Shown one piece after another: positions 57,237 to 64,000 of a DNA stretch of 64,000 bases. Both the position numbers and the translations under genes were made by a program. The notes beneath the pieces are model-generated. The model did no database searches. It was not told the origin of the DNA and saw nothing but the letters and a program-made list of their open reading frames with translations. Location of the stretch: NCBI GenBank assembly GCA_020636835.1, contig JACJXC010000007.1, forward strand, positions 62,001-126,000, written 5' to 3'. Numbering within the stretch: the stretch's first letter is position 1; each line of letters starts with the position of its first letter. The DNA comes from Bacteroidales bacterium (lineage in GTDB: Bacteria; Bacteroidota; Bacteroidia; Bacteroidales; Tenuifilaceae).

Positions 57237-57246
57237 CATACCTTGC
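57217..57246 (+). promoter_or_regulatory. Promoter for the asnA leader
   Basis: TTG (57217-57219), 19 bases, then TACCTTGC (57239-57246), close to TAnnTTTG with one T fewer. Expected start near 57252 would leave about a dozen bases before the first leader ATG. Confidence 0.45.
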
Positions 57247-57263
57247 ATCGACAAATAGAACAA

Positions 57264-57341
57264 ATGGCATCAACATTCAACAATAACTCAAATTTCAACT
57301 CTAACAATAATTACTTGTTGGAACAGGAAAGTTATTGCTGA
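57264..57341 (+). CDS. Asn-rich leader peptide 1 of asnA
   Basis: A 25-codon ORF (ATG 57264, TGA 57339-57341) with eight Asn codons among the first sixteen: residues 6, 7, 8, 10, 12, 14, 15 and 16. Its end overlaps the 5' arm of an antiterminator, and a terminator follows 25 bases after the stop. This is the classical layout of a leader peptide for an amino-acid biosynthetic gene, matching asparagine synthetase downstream. Confidence 0.75.
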   Translation: MASTFNNNSNFNSNNNYLLEQESYC

Positions 57342-57377
57342 TAAAAAAGATAGATACAACACAAGCAAGGCTTTCCT
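57325..57377 (+). promoter_or_regulatory. Antiterminator helix 1
   Basis: AGGAAAG (57325-57331) pairs with CTTTCCT (57371-57377), and TTGCT (57335-57339) with AGCAA (57364-57368), with a TTA/GG internal loop. It uses the left arm of terminator 1, so the two folds exclude each other. A ribosome on the last Asn codons leaves the 5' arm free; one at the stop codon covers it. Confidence 0.65.
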
Positions 57378-57400
57378 AAATCGGGAAAGCCTTTTTGTTT
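57367..57400 (+). terminator. Intrinsic terminator 1 of the asnA leader
   Basis: AAGGCTTTCC (57367-57376) pairs perfectly with GGAAAGCCTT (57384-57393) around a 7-base loop, followed by TTTTTGTTT. Confidence 0.85.
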
Positions 57401-57414
57401 AACCTAATCGATAT

Positions 57415-57534
57415 ATGAGTTACAACTTGAATAATAACAATAATAATCGCCCTCCGCCTGCGGGATTGGATTTGCTATGCTTATGCCCTTCCCGGAATCC
57501 GCGAAGGGCTTTTTGTTTTAAAACCACTTATTAA
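57415..57534 (+). CDS. Asn-rich leader peptide 2 of asnA
   Basis: A 39-codon ORF (ATG 57415, TAA 57532-57534) with seven Asn codons near the start, six of them in a row (residues 6-11, AAT/AAC), plus one more at 28. Unlike leader 1, no stop codon precedes its terminator: the ORF runs through terminator 2 and ends 15 bases before asnA. This is odd for classical attenuation and could mean the ribosome itself helps to disrupt or couple across the hairpin, or that a shorter functional segment is enough. Confidence 0.65.
   Translation: MSYNLNNNNNNRPPPAGLDLLCLCPSRNPRRAFCFKTTY
57461..57494 (+). promoter_or_regulatory. Candidate antiterminator helix 2
   Basis: CGGGA (57461-57465) pairs with TCCCG (57490-57494), and GG (57468-57469) with CC (57486-57487) across a 2x2 internal loop. 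It overlaps the left arm of terminator 2. It is weaker than antiterminator 1, and an alternative pairing of GCGGGATT (57460-57467) with AATCCGC (57496-57502) also exists. Confidence 0.45.
57485..57519 (+). terminator. Intrinsic terminator 2 of the asnA leader
   Basis: GCCCTTC (57485-57491) pairs with GAAGGGC (57503-57509), with an inner CGG/CCG stem (57493-57501), and is followed by TTTTTGTTTT (57510-57519). It lies 30 bases before the asnA ATG. Confidence 0.85.
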
Positions 57535-57549
57535 AAAACACATAAAACT

Positions 57550-58584
57550 ATGGAAACAACAGCAACAAAACAGTACCAAGCACAAATCGATGTGCAGCAA
57601 ACCGAGGAGGGAATTGCCCTAATAAAGGAAATATTCACCCGAAAACTATCGCAAAACCTCGACCTAAAAAGGGTGACAGCACCAATGATTGTTCAAGCAG
57701 GACTTGGAATTAACGATGACCTTAACGGAGTGGAACAACCGGTAAATTTTACCGCCAAAGGAATAGATTCCCAAAGAATTGAAATTGTGCAATCGTTAGC
57801 AAAATGGAAGAGAATGACACTTTGGAAACACAGTATTGCTGTTGGCAAAGGAATTTTTACGGATATGAACGCCCTGCGTCCCGACGAAACTCCCGATGCA
57901 ACGCACTCAATTTATGTTGACCAATGGGATTGGGAGAAAACAATATCGAAGGAGATGCGAACTGTTGATTACTTTCACCAAACAGTAAAATCAATCTACC
58001 AGGCAATTCAACAAACCGAGGCCGCAGTTTGCCAAACCTTTGCGCCAATCAACCCAATACTTCCGGACAGGATTCACTTTATTCATACCGAGGAGTTGGA
58101 GAAAATGTATCCGCTACTTACCGTGAAGCAACGAGAACGGGAAGTTTGTAAGCATTTTGGCGCAGTTTGCATTGAAGGGATAGGTTATCCTCTCGCAAAC
58201 GGAAAACCATCCGATGGTCGTGCACCCGATTACGACGACTGGTCCACCCTCCGCCCCGATGGCTACCGTGGATTAAATGGCGATATACTGGTTTGGCATC
58301 CAACCCTTAATGATGCGCTAGAACTTTCGTCGATGGGAATCAGAGTTGATGCAGTAACGCTCGAACTTCAACTTAAACTCCATGACATGGAGCACCGAAA
58401 AGAACTCTACTTTCACAAATCTTTACTCGAAGGGAAACTCCCACTAAGTATTGGCGGAGGTATTGGACAATCGCGCCTATGTATGTTTTTGCTACGTAAA
58501 GCGCATATTGGCGAGGTGCAATCGTCGGTTTGGCCATTGAAGGTGAAGGATTACTGCAAATTGCAAGGCATCCCATTACTTTAA
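57550..58584 (+). CDS. asnA: Aspartate-ammonia ligase (asparagine synthetase A)
   Basis: 344 residues of the class II aminoacyl-tRNA-synthetase-like AsnA family, which makes asparagine from aspartate, ammonia and ATP. Marks are 'RVTAPMIVQAGLGINDDLNGVEQPVNF', 'HSIAVGKGIFTDMNALRPDE', 'SIYVDQWDWEK', 'LSSMGIRVD' and the C-terminal 'LSIGGGIGQSRLCMFLLRKAHIGEVQ' (motif-3-like Arg). Length is normal. The tandem Asn-rich leaders upstream imply control by Asn-tRNA supply. A good terminator follows. Confidence 0.95.
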   Translation: METTATKQYQAQIDVQQTEEGIALIKEIFTRKLSQNLDLKRVTAPMIVQAGLGINDDLNGVEQPVNFTAKGIDSQRIEIVQSLAKWKRMTLWKHSIAVGKGIFTDMNALRPDETPDATHSIYVDQWDWEKTISKEMRTVDYFHQTVKSIYQAIQQTEAAVCQTFAPINPILPDRIHFIHTEELEKMYPLLTVKQREREVCKHFGAVCIEGIGYPLANGKPSDGRAPDYDDWSTLRPDGYRGLNGDILVWHPTLNDALELSSMGIRVDAVTLELQLKLHDMEHRKELYFHKSLLEGKLPLSIGGGIGQSRLCMFLLRKAHIGEVQSSVWPLKVKDYCKLQGIPLL

Positions 58585-58590
58585 AATCAA

Positions 58591-58625
58591 TTAAACCTTT
58601 CGGGAATATTACCCGGAAGGTTTAA
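58591..58625 (+). terminator. Hairpin terminator after asnA
   Basis: 58591-58604 pairs with 58612-58625 (14 bp including one G-T pair) around a 7-base loop; the next bases include TTTT. Confidence 0.75.
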
Positions 58626-58633
58626 TTTTGCCT

Positions 58634-58641
58634 TATATTTG
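58634..58641 (+). promoter_or_regulatory. -7 promoter element for truA
   Basis: TATATTTG is an exact TAnnTTTG match, 17 bases before the ATG. The -33 position falls in the preceding terminator, with no clear TTG. Confidence 0.45.
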
Positions 58642-58658
58642 CCCAAAATACCAACTCT

Positions 58659-59444
58659 ATGCCCCGATTTAAAATTACGATTGAGTACGATGGCTCGCAC
58701 TACCGCGGGTGGCAATTCCAACGCGAGGTTCCCTCGGTTATGGGAAAACTCATGGATGCAGTAAAGGAGGTTTTCAAAAAAACCGACTATGAGCTATACG
58801 GCTCAGGCAGAACCGATGCAGGAGTACATGCCCTTGCGCAAGTTGCGCACCTCGATATTGACTCGGCAATGCCTCCATATATTGCACTTACCCGGCTAAA
58901 CGAATTACTACCAGCATCAATAAACATCCTCAATGTTGAAAAGGTACAGCCACGCTTTCATGCGCGTTACAGTGCCACCGCCCGAAGTTACGTTTACCAT
59001 ATTTCCAAGCGCAAATCGGCATTTGGAAAGGATTTTACCTGGTGGGTAAAAGATTCGTTGGATGTAAAGGCCATGGCCGATGCAACGGTACATTTTGTTG
59101 GGATGAAAGATTTTAAATCGTTTGGAACAACCGAGAAGGAGGGCGATTCAACATTGGTAAAGTTGGAACAGCTAAAGATATTTGAGATTGACGACTCTAT
59201 TCTAATACACATTGTTGGCTCTCACTTCCTCTGGAAAATGGTTCGGAGAATTGTAGGAACTTTAGTGGAAGTGGGCAAAGGCAAATTAAGCGATGAAGAT
59301 ATCGATTTATTTTTCCGCCAATACTCCGATATTCCATCAAAATTTACAGCACCACCATCAGGGCTTTACCTCGAAAGGGTTTACTACCCTGGCGATACGA
59401 TTGAGGAAGAACCTGTTTGGCTTATGAATATTACCAGCCACTAA
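58659..59444 (+). CDS. truA: tRNA pseudouridine synthase A
   Basis: 261 residues. TruA modifies U38-40 in the anticodon stem of tRNAs. The catalytic Asp is D53 in 'YGSGRTDAGVHALAQVAH'. Other marks are 'IEYDGSHYRGWQFQ', 'FHARYSATARSYVYHI' and 'FLWKMVRRIVGTLVEVGKGKL'. Full length, with no unusual feature. Confidence 0.95.
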   Translation: MPRFKITIEYDGSHYRGWQFQREVPSVMGKLMDAVKEVFKKTDYELYGSGRTDAGVHALAQVAHLDIDSAMPPYIALTRLNELLPASINILNVEKVQPRFHARYSATARSYVYHISKRKSAFGKDFTWWVKDSLDVKAMADATVHFVGMKDFKSFGTTEKEGDSTLVKLEQLKIFEIDDSILIHIVGSHFLWKMVRRIVGTLVEVGKGKLSDEDIDLFFRQYSDIPSKFTAPPSGLYLERVYYPGDTIEEEPVWLMNITSH

Positions 59445-59486
59445 AATGCGGCATATAAAAGCCCCCCTGAACTTCACAACCATTCT

Positions 59487-60785
59487 ATGAAAATTGCAAT
59501 AAGTACTGGCATAGCATGCTGTATAATTACCTTAGCCAATATGGATTTATTGGGACAAAATAAACCGAATGCCGAGAGGGATGAATTGGGCATTACCTCA
59601 AATGTAAAAACCGTACGAAAATTGCTGAAAACCGAGAGCCATGAGTACGACAAGGGGTTTACTACATTCGACAAATACGGAAATATTGTTTCCAAGCTCA
59701 ACATTGCAGACGATGGTACATCGTTCTACATTTATTACTTATACGAGGAGAATAGGCTAAAAGCCTCCATAATTAATACTAAAATAAGTGTTTACGAGTA
59801 CAACAATAGCGGAGAGTTAATAAAACGTACTGCATACGACACGGGGCATTACTATCACTTCAACAGTAATGGAACGCTAACATCGAACTATTACGGAACG
59901 GAGCATGAGCTCTCGGATATTATCGGCAACACCTCTCCGGGATGGCAGATACACTACAGATACAACAGAAAAGGACAACTAATAAAGGAAACGCAGCAAA
60001 GCTATATCCCCGCATTCTCAAGGCTTTTCTTCTATGGTAGGAGAAGCGGGAAGATAACTACACGCTACAAATACAACTCCGAAGGGCTGTGTATTAAAGA
60101 AGTTTGCAATTCGCCACATTCCTCGGGGGTTACAAAATCGATAGTACGCAACACATACGACTCGTTGGGCAATTTGGTTTTTCGTGAAACCAAGTCGAAA
60201 TCTGACGAGTTTGACGACGACCTTGAACATCATTTTTTCTTTTACAACAGCAACAAGCAGATAACCAGACAGTATTTTTACAACCCTGAAAAAATTGGTT
60301 CGGGCATTTCGTTCTATGAGTATGAATACAACGAGATGAATAAGCTAGCAAAAAAATGGCATTACCTGCTTGAAAAGGTGGAAGATATTAACCGCAACAT
60401 CGATATTTGTGTTGATGAGAAATGGATCACCTTAAATATAGGTCAACCACGCAGTCTTGCCAACCAGCTCGACCGCGCTCGCCAATTGAATGCCAACTAT
60501 GTGAGCATTCCTGAACGGGGATTCCACAATACCGTCATCCAGACTAATCAGTTGATATACAACAACGAGGAATGTTATATGATATGGACATCCTCCCGTT
60601 CAACAAACTTCCACTATGTTGAATACACATACAATTCGCACGGCGATATCGAAACGGAAGATGTGTATCCCTTAAGTTTTAATCAGAGTAATTTAAACTG
60701 CAACATAAAAGATATCAATAAGGATTACTTTGTACCCCTAAAGCAAAACTTCAAGATAAAATATTCATACGAATACTTTGAGTGA
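59487..60785 (+). CDS. Exported protein with YD/RHS-like repeats
   Basis: 432 residues with a possible signal sequence ('MKIAISTGIACCIITLANMDLLGQNK'-like start). At least six repeats of the form 'Y(N/D)xxGxLIKxT' are spaced by 20-30 residues ('YNRKGQLIKETQQ', 'YNSEGLCIKEV', 'YDSLGNLVFRET', 'YNEMNKLAKKW'), as in YD/RHS-type strand repeats, but no RHS core or toxin domain is present. Such proteins are common and uncharacterised in Bacteroidota. Confidence 0.65.
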   Translation: MKIAISTGIACCIITLANMDLLGQNKPNAERDELGITSNVKTVRKLLKTESHEYDKGFTTFDKYGNIVSKLNIADDGTSFYIYYLYEENRLKASIINTKISVYEYNNSGELIKRTAYDTGHYYHFNSNGTLTSNYYGTEHELSDIIGNTSPGWQIHYRYNRKGQLIKETQQSYIPAFSRLFFYGRRSGKITTRYKYNSEGLCIKEVCNSPHSSGVTKSIVRNTYDSLGNLVFRETKSKSDEFDDDLEHHFFFYNSNKQITRQYFYNPEKIGSGISFYEYEYNEMNKLAKKWHYLLEKVEDINRNIDICVDEKWITLNIGQPRSLANQLDRARQLNANYVSIPERGFHNTVIQTNQLIYNNEECYMIWTSSRSTNFHYVEYTYNSHGDIETEDVYPLSFNQSNLNCNIKDINKDYFVPLKQNFKIKYSYEYFE

Positions 60786-60830
60786 TATTTGCGCATAATT
60801 GCTTAACTTGTTTTTGCAATATGCTAACCA

Positions 60831-61841
60831 ATGATTGCCAAATACTACACAACTAACGACGATAATTCAATAATCTGTGAACTATGTCCGCATAATTGCC
60901 ATATCAAACCAGATAAAATGGGAATTTGTGGCGTGCGTCGTAATGTTAATGGCAACATCGAAATACTAAACTATGGAATAATATCCTCATCGGGTTTAGA
61001 CCCCATTGAGAAAAAACCTCTTTATCACTTTTATCCCGGGCATAAAATATACTCCATTGGGGGATATGGCTGTAACCTAAAATGCACATTTTGCCAAAAT
61101 CACGAAATTTCGCAACACATCCCAGAACTTGGCGATGCGCTCAAACACAACCAACCTACCGATTTGGTTGCTAAAGCAAAATTCCTCCCCGAAAACATTG
61201 GAATTGCCTACACCTACAACGAACCCACCATTATGTTCGAATTCATGGTTCAAACTGCCGAACTCGCAAAATCCGAGGGGCTGAAAAATGTAATGGTATC
61301 CAACGGCTTTATTAACCTAAAGCCTCTCGATGAGCTTACCGGGCTGATAGATGCTTTTAACATCGACCTAAAATCGTTTTCGGATAAATTTTACAGGGAG
61401 TACACCGGAGGCCGACTAAACCCAATACTAAATACGCTATCGAGGATAAGGGAATCGGGCAAACACCTCGAGGTTACATTCCTGGTTATCCCCACACTCA
61501 ACGATAGCCTTACCGATGCCTCGGCAATGTTCGACTGGATATCATCGAACCTTGGAGTTAACACCATCCTTCATATCAATAAGTACTACCCTGCCTACAA
61601 AATGCAAATTTCCCCAACCCCAACCTCAACGCTAATAGAGCTCTACGAACTGGCCAGGACAAAACTAAAACATGTCTATATAGGCAACATACATGGCCAA
61701 ACACTGGGCAACAACACGCTATGCCCTGCATGCTCGGCAACAGTAATAAAGCGCGAAGGTTACCACACGCAAATCACTGCACTCGACTCAAATGGATACT
61801 GCAAGATTTGTGGATATGGGCCAATCGCAATAATGGATTAA
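60831..61841 (+). CDS. AmmeMemoRadiSam-system radical SAM enzyme (PflA-like)
   Basis: 336 residues. The radical-SAM cluster motif is CNLKCTFC (Cys 81, 85, 88; CxxxCxxC). Additional N-terminal cysteines occur at about 16, 19, 23 and 33 ('ICELCPHNCHIKPDKMGICGVR'), and a C-terminal set ('CPACSATVIKR', 'YCKICGYGP') looks like a zinc or cluster site. This is the AmmeMemoRadiSam radical SAM protein, similar to pyruvate-formate-lyase activases. It normally works with AMMECR1 and MEMO proteins, which are not in the window. Confidence 0.9.
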   Translation: MIAKYYTTNDDNSIICELCPHNCHIKPDKMGICGVRRNVNGNIEILNYGIISSSGLDPIEKKPLYHFYPGHKIYSIGGYGCNLKCTFCQNHEISQHIPELGDALKHNQPTDLVAKAKFLPENIGIAYTYNEPTIMFEFMVQTAELAKSEGLKNVMVSNGFINLKPLDELTGLIDAFNIDLKSFSDKFYREYTGGRLNPILNTLSRIRESGKHLEVTFLVIPTLNDSLTDASAMFDWISSNLGVNTILHINKYYPAYKMQISPTPTSTLIELYELARTKLKHVYIGNIHGQTLGNNTLCPACSATVIKREGYHTQITALDSNGYCKICGYGPIAIMD

Positions 61842-61847
61842 CGCGCT

Positions 61848-62417
61848 TTACCCTACAATCAAATCGTCTAAACTACGTTTGGGCACATGGTGAACGCCCT
61901 GCGAATCGCGCCAGTAAACCACACTGCCATCGGATGGCATGGGCTCAATTACCACCTCCTCCTTTGGATAGCCCAGGGCAAGCACCAACGCAACCTTTAA
62001 GTACTCGGGCAGATTCAGGAGTTTGTTCAATTCCTCTTTCCGAACCGATGCAATTATACAACCACCCAAACCCTTCTCCACTGCGCCAAGCATAATTGTT
62101 TGCGCCATTATACCCTGATCCCATTGGGTTGATGCGGATAGCCGTTGATCCTCCATAACCACGATGTATGCCGAGGGTCGCTCCCCTTCCTCCGGACCAT
62201 CCCACCCTTTTATATAACCCGCCCAGGCAAGGCTAGGGTAAATCTTTGCGTTCAATAACTCATCGTTGGAAATAAAGAATTTCAATGGCTGTAGATTCCG
62301 GCCTGTAGGACATAACCGTGCTAACCCAACCAGTTCAATCAGTTCCGTTCGGTCAATCGGTTTATTTTGATAAAACCGTCTGTAACTTCTATTCCTTTTA
62401 ACAATATCGCTTAACAT
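61848..62417 (-). CDS. Nitroreductase-family FMN protein
   Basis: 189 residues. 'RNRSYRRFYQNKPIDRTELIELVGLARLCPTGRNLQPLKFFI' is the standard FMN-binding start, followed by 'GAVEKGLGGCIIASVRKEELNKLLNLPE' and 'LVLALGYPKEEV'. It probably acts as a homodimeric FMN reductase of quinones or nitro compounds. It converges with the radical SAM gene with only a 6-base gap, and lies downstream of SOD with a terminator between them. Confidence 0.9.
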   Translation of the reverse strand: MLSDIVKRNRSYRRFYQNKPIDRTELIELVGLARLCPTGRNLQPLKFFISNDELLNAKIYPSLAWAGYIKGWDGPEEGERPSAYIVVMEDQRLSASTQWDQGIMAQTIMLGAVEKGLGGCIIASVRKEELNKLLNLPEYLKVALVLALGYPKEEVVIEPMPSDGSVVYWRDSQGVHHVPKRSLDDLIVG

Positions 62418-62449
62418 AACCTAAAATATTTATTCTACTTTGACTATCA

Positions 62450-62478
62450 AAAAACCCGATGAGTTTAATTCATCGGGC
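62450..62478 (-). terminator. Terminator of the SOD gene
   Basis: On the minus strand CCCGATGA (62477-62470) pairs with TCATCGGG (62462-62455) around a 7-base loop, followed by a T-run (plus strand AAAAAA ending at 62454). Confidence 0.8.
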
Positions 62479-62487
62479 TAATTTAAA

Positions 62488-63066
62488 CTATCCTAAGCGA
62501 TCGGCAATAACTTTCCAATCAACCACCTCCCAGAACTTCGGCAAATAGTCGGCGCGTCGGTTCTGGTAATCCAAGTAGTAAGCATGCTCCCACACATCGC
62601 AGGTGAGCAAGGGCTTCAACCCCTTCCTTAAAGGGTTGCCAGCATTCGACTCCTGACTAATTTCAAGATGCCCCTGATTGTTAAGCGAAAGCCATACCCA
62701 ACCCGAACCAAAAAGCGATAAGGCTGCCTTATTGAATTTGTCCTTAAACTCCGTGAGGGTTCCAAAATCCGACTCAATTAATCGCAATAGGCGACCCGCA
62801 GGACTTGCCTGTGGATTGGGCGAAAACGCCTCAAAATAAAAGGTATGGTTCCACACCTGTGCTCCATTGTTAAAAATACCGCCTTCGGCCTCCTTAATAA
62901 TGGTTTCGAGTGTTGCATTCTCGTAAGGAGTCCCAACAATCAGGTTGTTCAGATTATTCACATACGCCTGATGATGCTTCCCATAATGAAAGTCGATAGT
63001 TTGCGCCGAAATAGCAGTCGTCAGAGCATCGGCGGAATAGGGTAATTTTGGCAATTCGTGTATCAT
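62488..63066 (-). CDS. sodB: Superoxide dismutase, Fe-type by pattern
   Basis: 192 residues of Fe/Mn SOD. Metal ligands are H27 ('FHYGKHHQAYV'), H74 ('VWNHTFYFEAF'), D157 and H161 ('CDVWEHAYYLDYQNRR'). Gln70 precedes the second ligand ('NNGAQVWNH'), which is the position that favours Fe enzymes over Mn enzymes, but some Bacteroidota SODs are cambialistic. It lies 20 bases after the SpoIIE-type gene and may be co-transcribed with it. Confidence 0.93.
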   Translation of the reverse strand: MIHELPKLPYSADALTTAISAQTIDFHYGKHHQAYVNNLNNLIVGTPYENATLETIIKEAEGGIFNNGAQVWNHTFYFEAFSPNPQASPAGRLLRLIESDFGTLTEFKDKFNKAALSLFGSGWVWLSLNNQGHLEISQESNAGNPLRKGLKPLLTCDVWEHAYYLDYQNRRADYLPKFWEVVDWKVIADRLG

Positions 63067-63086
63067 ATCAATAATTATTGGTTCAA

Positions 63087-64000
63087 CTATGTAAGACGTA
63101 ATCCCAGCACCAGGATATCATCGGTTTGATTCTCGGTTTCGCCCTTCCACTTGTCCAACGAGGTCCAGACAACCTGTTTTTGCTGATTCATCGGGAGCCC
63201 CTTCAATGAGTGAATAAGTGATCGGAATGCGGTATGGCCAAACTTCTTGCTCATCTCCCCACCAAACTGATCCATAAACCCATCGGAAAACATGTAGATA
63301 GTATCCCCCGGGTTCAACCGGTACTGCACTTCGTGGAATGCATCCATCTTATCGAAATACGACACGGGCATCCTATCGGGCTTAAGCTCCACAAGCCCAT
63401 CGAAATGAACCGCGATTCTCTCGGAGGGCTCCACAGGGCTATCGGTATTAATCAGTATAGGCAGATTCGCCCCGGCATATGTGAGTATATGGGTTTCCCT
63501 ATCGTATGTGCACAGGGCAATATCCATCCCATCGTAGCTATCGTCCTCGCGGCCCTTTTGCCCCAATGCATTGATGATATTCTGGCGCAAAGCAGCAAGT
63601 ATTGTTGCCGGGGTATGAACCGATTCGCGGGTTATCATATCGTTAATCATAGATATTCCCAACATGCTCATAAACCCACCAGGAACCCCATGACCAGTAC
63701 AATCGGCAGCAGCAAAACCGATCTTATTTCCGCAATTCCCAACCCAGTAAAAATCGCCCCCCACCGATTCCTTCGGCTGGTAAATGGTAAAGTAATCCGC
63801 AAAGTACTGCTGAAGCATCTGCGGAGTAGGAAGTATTGCCTGCTGAATTTTTTTAGCATAATCGATAGACTCGCCTAAATCGGTAAGCATATTGATAATC
63901 CTATCGCGCTGATAGATAACCAAGTTCTTCTGGATCTCCAACTCATCGCGTTGCTCAATGAGTTCCTGTTTTTGCCGCTCCACCTCGAGTTGCTGAAGCC
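63087..64000 (-). CDS. SpoIIE-type PP2C phosphatase, 5' end outside window
   Basis: About 304 residues of the C-terminal part. An N-terminal coiled coil ('LEVERQKQELIEQRDELEIQ') continues to the window edge with no stop, so the GTG at 63983 is not the start and an upstream sensor or TPR region is expected. The phosphatase domain contains 'AILPTPQMLQQYFADYF', 'GGDFYWVG', 'FAAADCTGHGVPGGFMSMLGI' (metal-binding Asp) and 'GDTIYMFSDGFMDQFGGE'. Such proteins end sensory or two-component-like chains in Bacteroidota. Confidence 0.92.
   Translation of the reverse strand, partial: LQQLEVERQKQELIEQRDELEIQKNLVIYQRDRIINMLTDLGESIDYAKKIQQAILPTPQMLQQYFADYFTIYQPKESVGGDFYWVGNCGNKIGFAAADCTGHGVPGGFMSMLGISMINDMITRESVHTPATILAALRQNIINALGQKGREDDSYDGMDIALCTYDRETHILTYAGANLPILINTDSPVEPSERIAVHFDGLVELKPDRMPVSYFDKMDAFHEVQYRLNPGDTIYMFSDGFMDQFGGEMSKKFGHTAFRSLIHSLKGLPMNQQKQVVWTSLDKWKGETENQTDDILVLGLRLT

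Larger units (their letters stand above)
57205..57549 (+). promoter_or_regulatory. asnA leader: promoter and two tandem Asn attenuators
   Basis: A 345-base leader holding, in order, a promoter, an Asn-rich ORF with terminator 1, a second Asn-rich ORF with terminator 2, and asnA. Each component is listed separately. The upstream gene ends at 57204. Confidence 0.75.

Noticed and set aside
59487..60785. RHS-type toxin.
   Set aside because: YD-like repeats are present, but there is no RHS core box, no C-terminal toxin and no immunity gene.

Overview
The window is from a member of the Bacteroidota, probably class Bacteroidia. The evidence is several TAnnTTTG-type promoter elements, type IX secretion (T9SS) sorting domains of both classes, PorP/SprF proteins, DUF3667, a fused branched-chain E1 enzyme, and the gene neighbourhood of AMP nucleosidase, holA and an HsdR-N domain protein. 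The enzyme set (radical-SAM AmmeMemoRadiSam protein, ferredoxin-rich oxidoreductase, Fe-type SOD) fits an anaerobic or microaerophilic life. I see no rRNA, tRNA, CRISPR array, insertion sequence or phage gene.

Layout. 1-12.4 kb: two TPM-domain proteins, a PorE-like OmpA/TPR/PD40 protein, an acetyltransferase, a PLP aminotransferase with a small HsdR-N-like protein, the operon AMP nucleosidase-holA-rhomboid-class IV aminotransferase, YqgE and an NhaC antiporter. 12.4-17.2 kb: fused 2-oxo-acid dehydrogenase E1, a FlgO-like protein, two tiny Cys-containing membrane proteins and ApbE. 17.2-48.2 kb: a surface-protein island with two modules of a PorP/SprF gene plus a giant type-B T9SS cargo, on either side of an oppositely oriented giant type-A cargo. 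The second type-B gene spans 13.7 kb (about 4,580 codons) and is interrupted by two frame changes and one in-frame stop. 48.5-52.7 kb: a ferredoxin/FAD oxidoreductase that looks like one polypeptide split by a one-base loss, followed by a TrmB-type regulator. 52.7-57.2 kb: CPBP protease, a secreted HExxH protein, DUF3667, OsmC and DUF1858 proteins. 57.2-64 kb: asnA behind an unusual leader, truA, a YD-repeat protein, the radical SAM enzyme, a nitroreductase, SOD and a SpoIIE-type phosphatase that runs off the window.

The strongest novel signal is upstream of asnA (57217-57549). Two consecutive short ORFs are packed with Asn codons, and each is paired with its own intrinsic terminator and a competing antiterminator helix. 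This reads as a tandem ribosome-mediated attenuator that would sense Asn-tRNA charging and control asparagine synthesis.

Several coding disruptions look like shortened C-runs and may be consensus errors rather than mutations, so broken genes should be checked against reads before being called pseudogenes.
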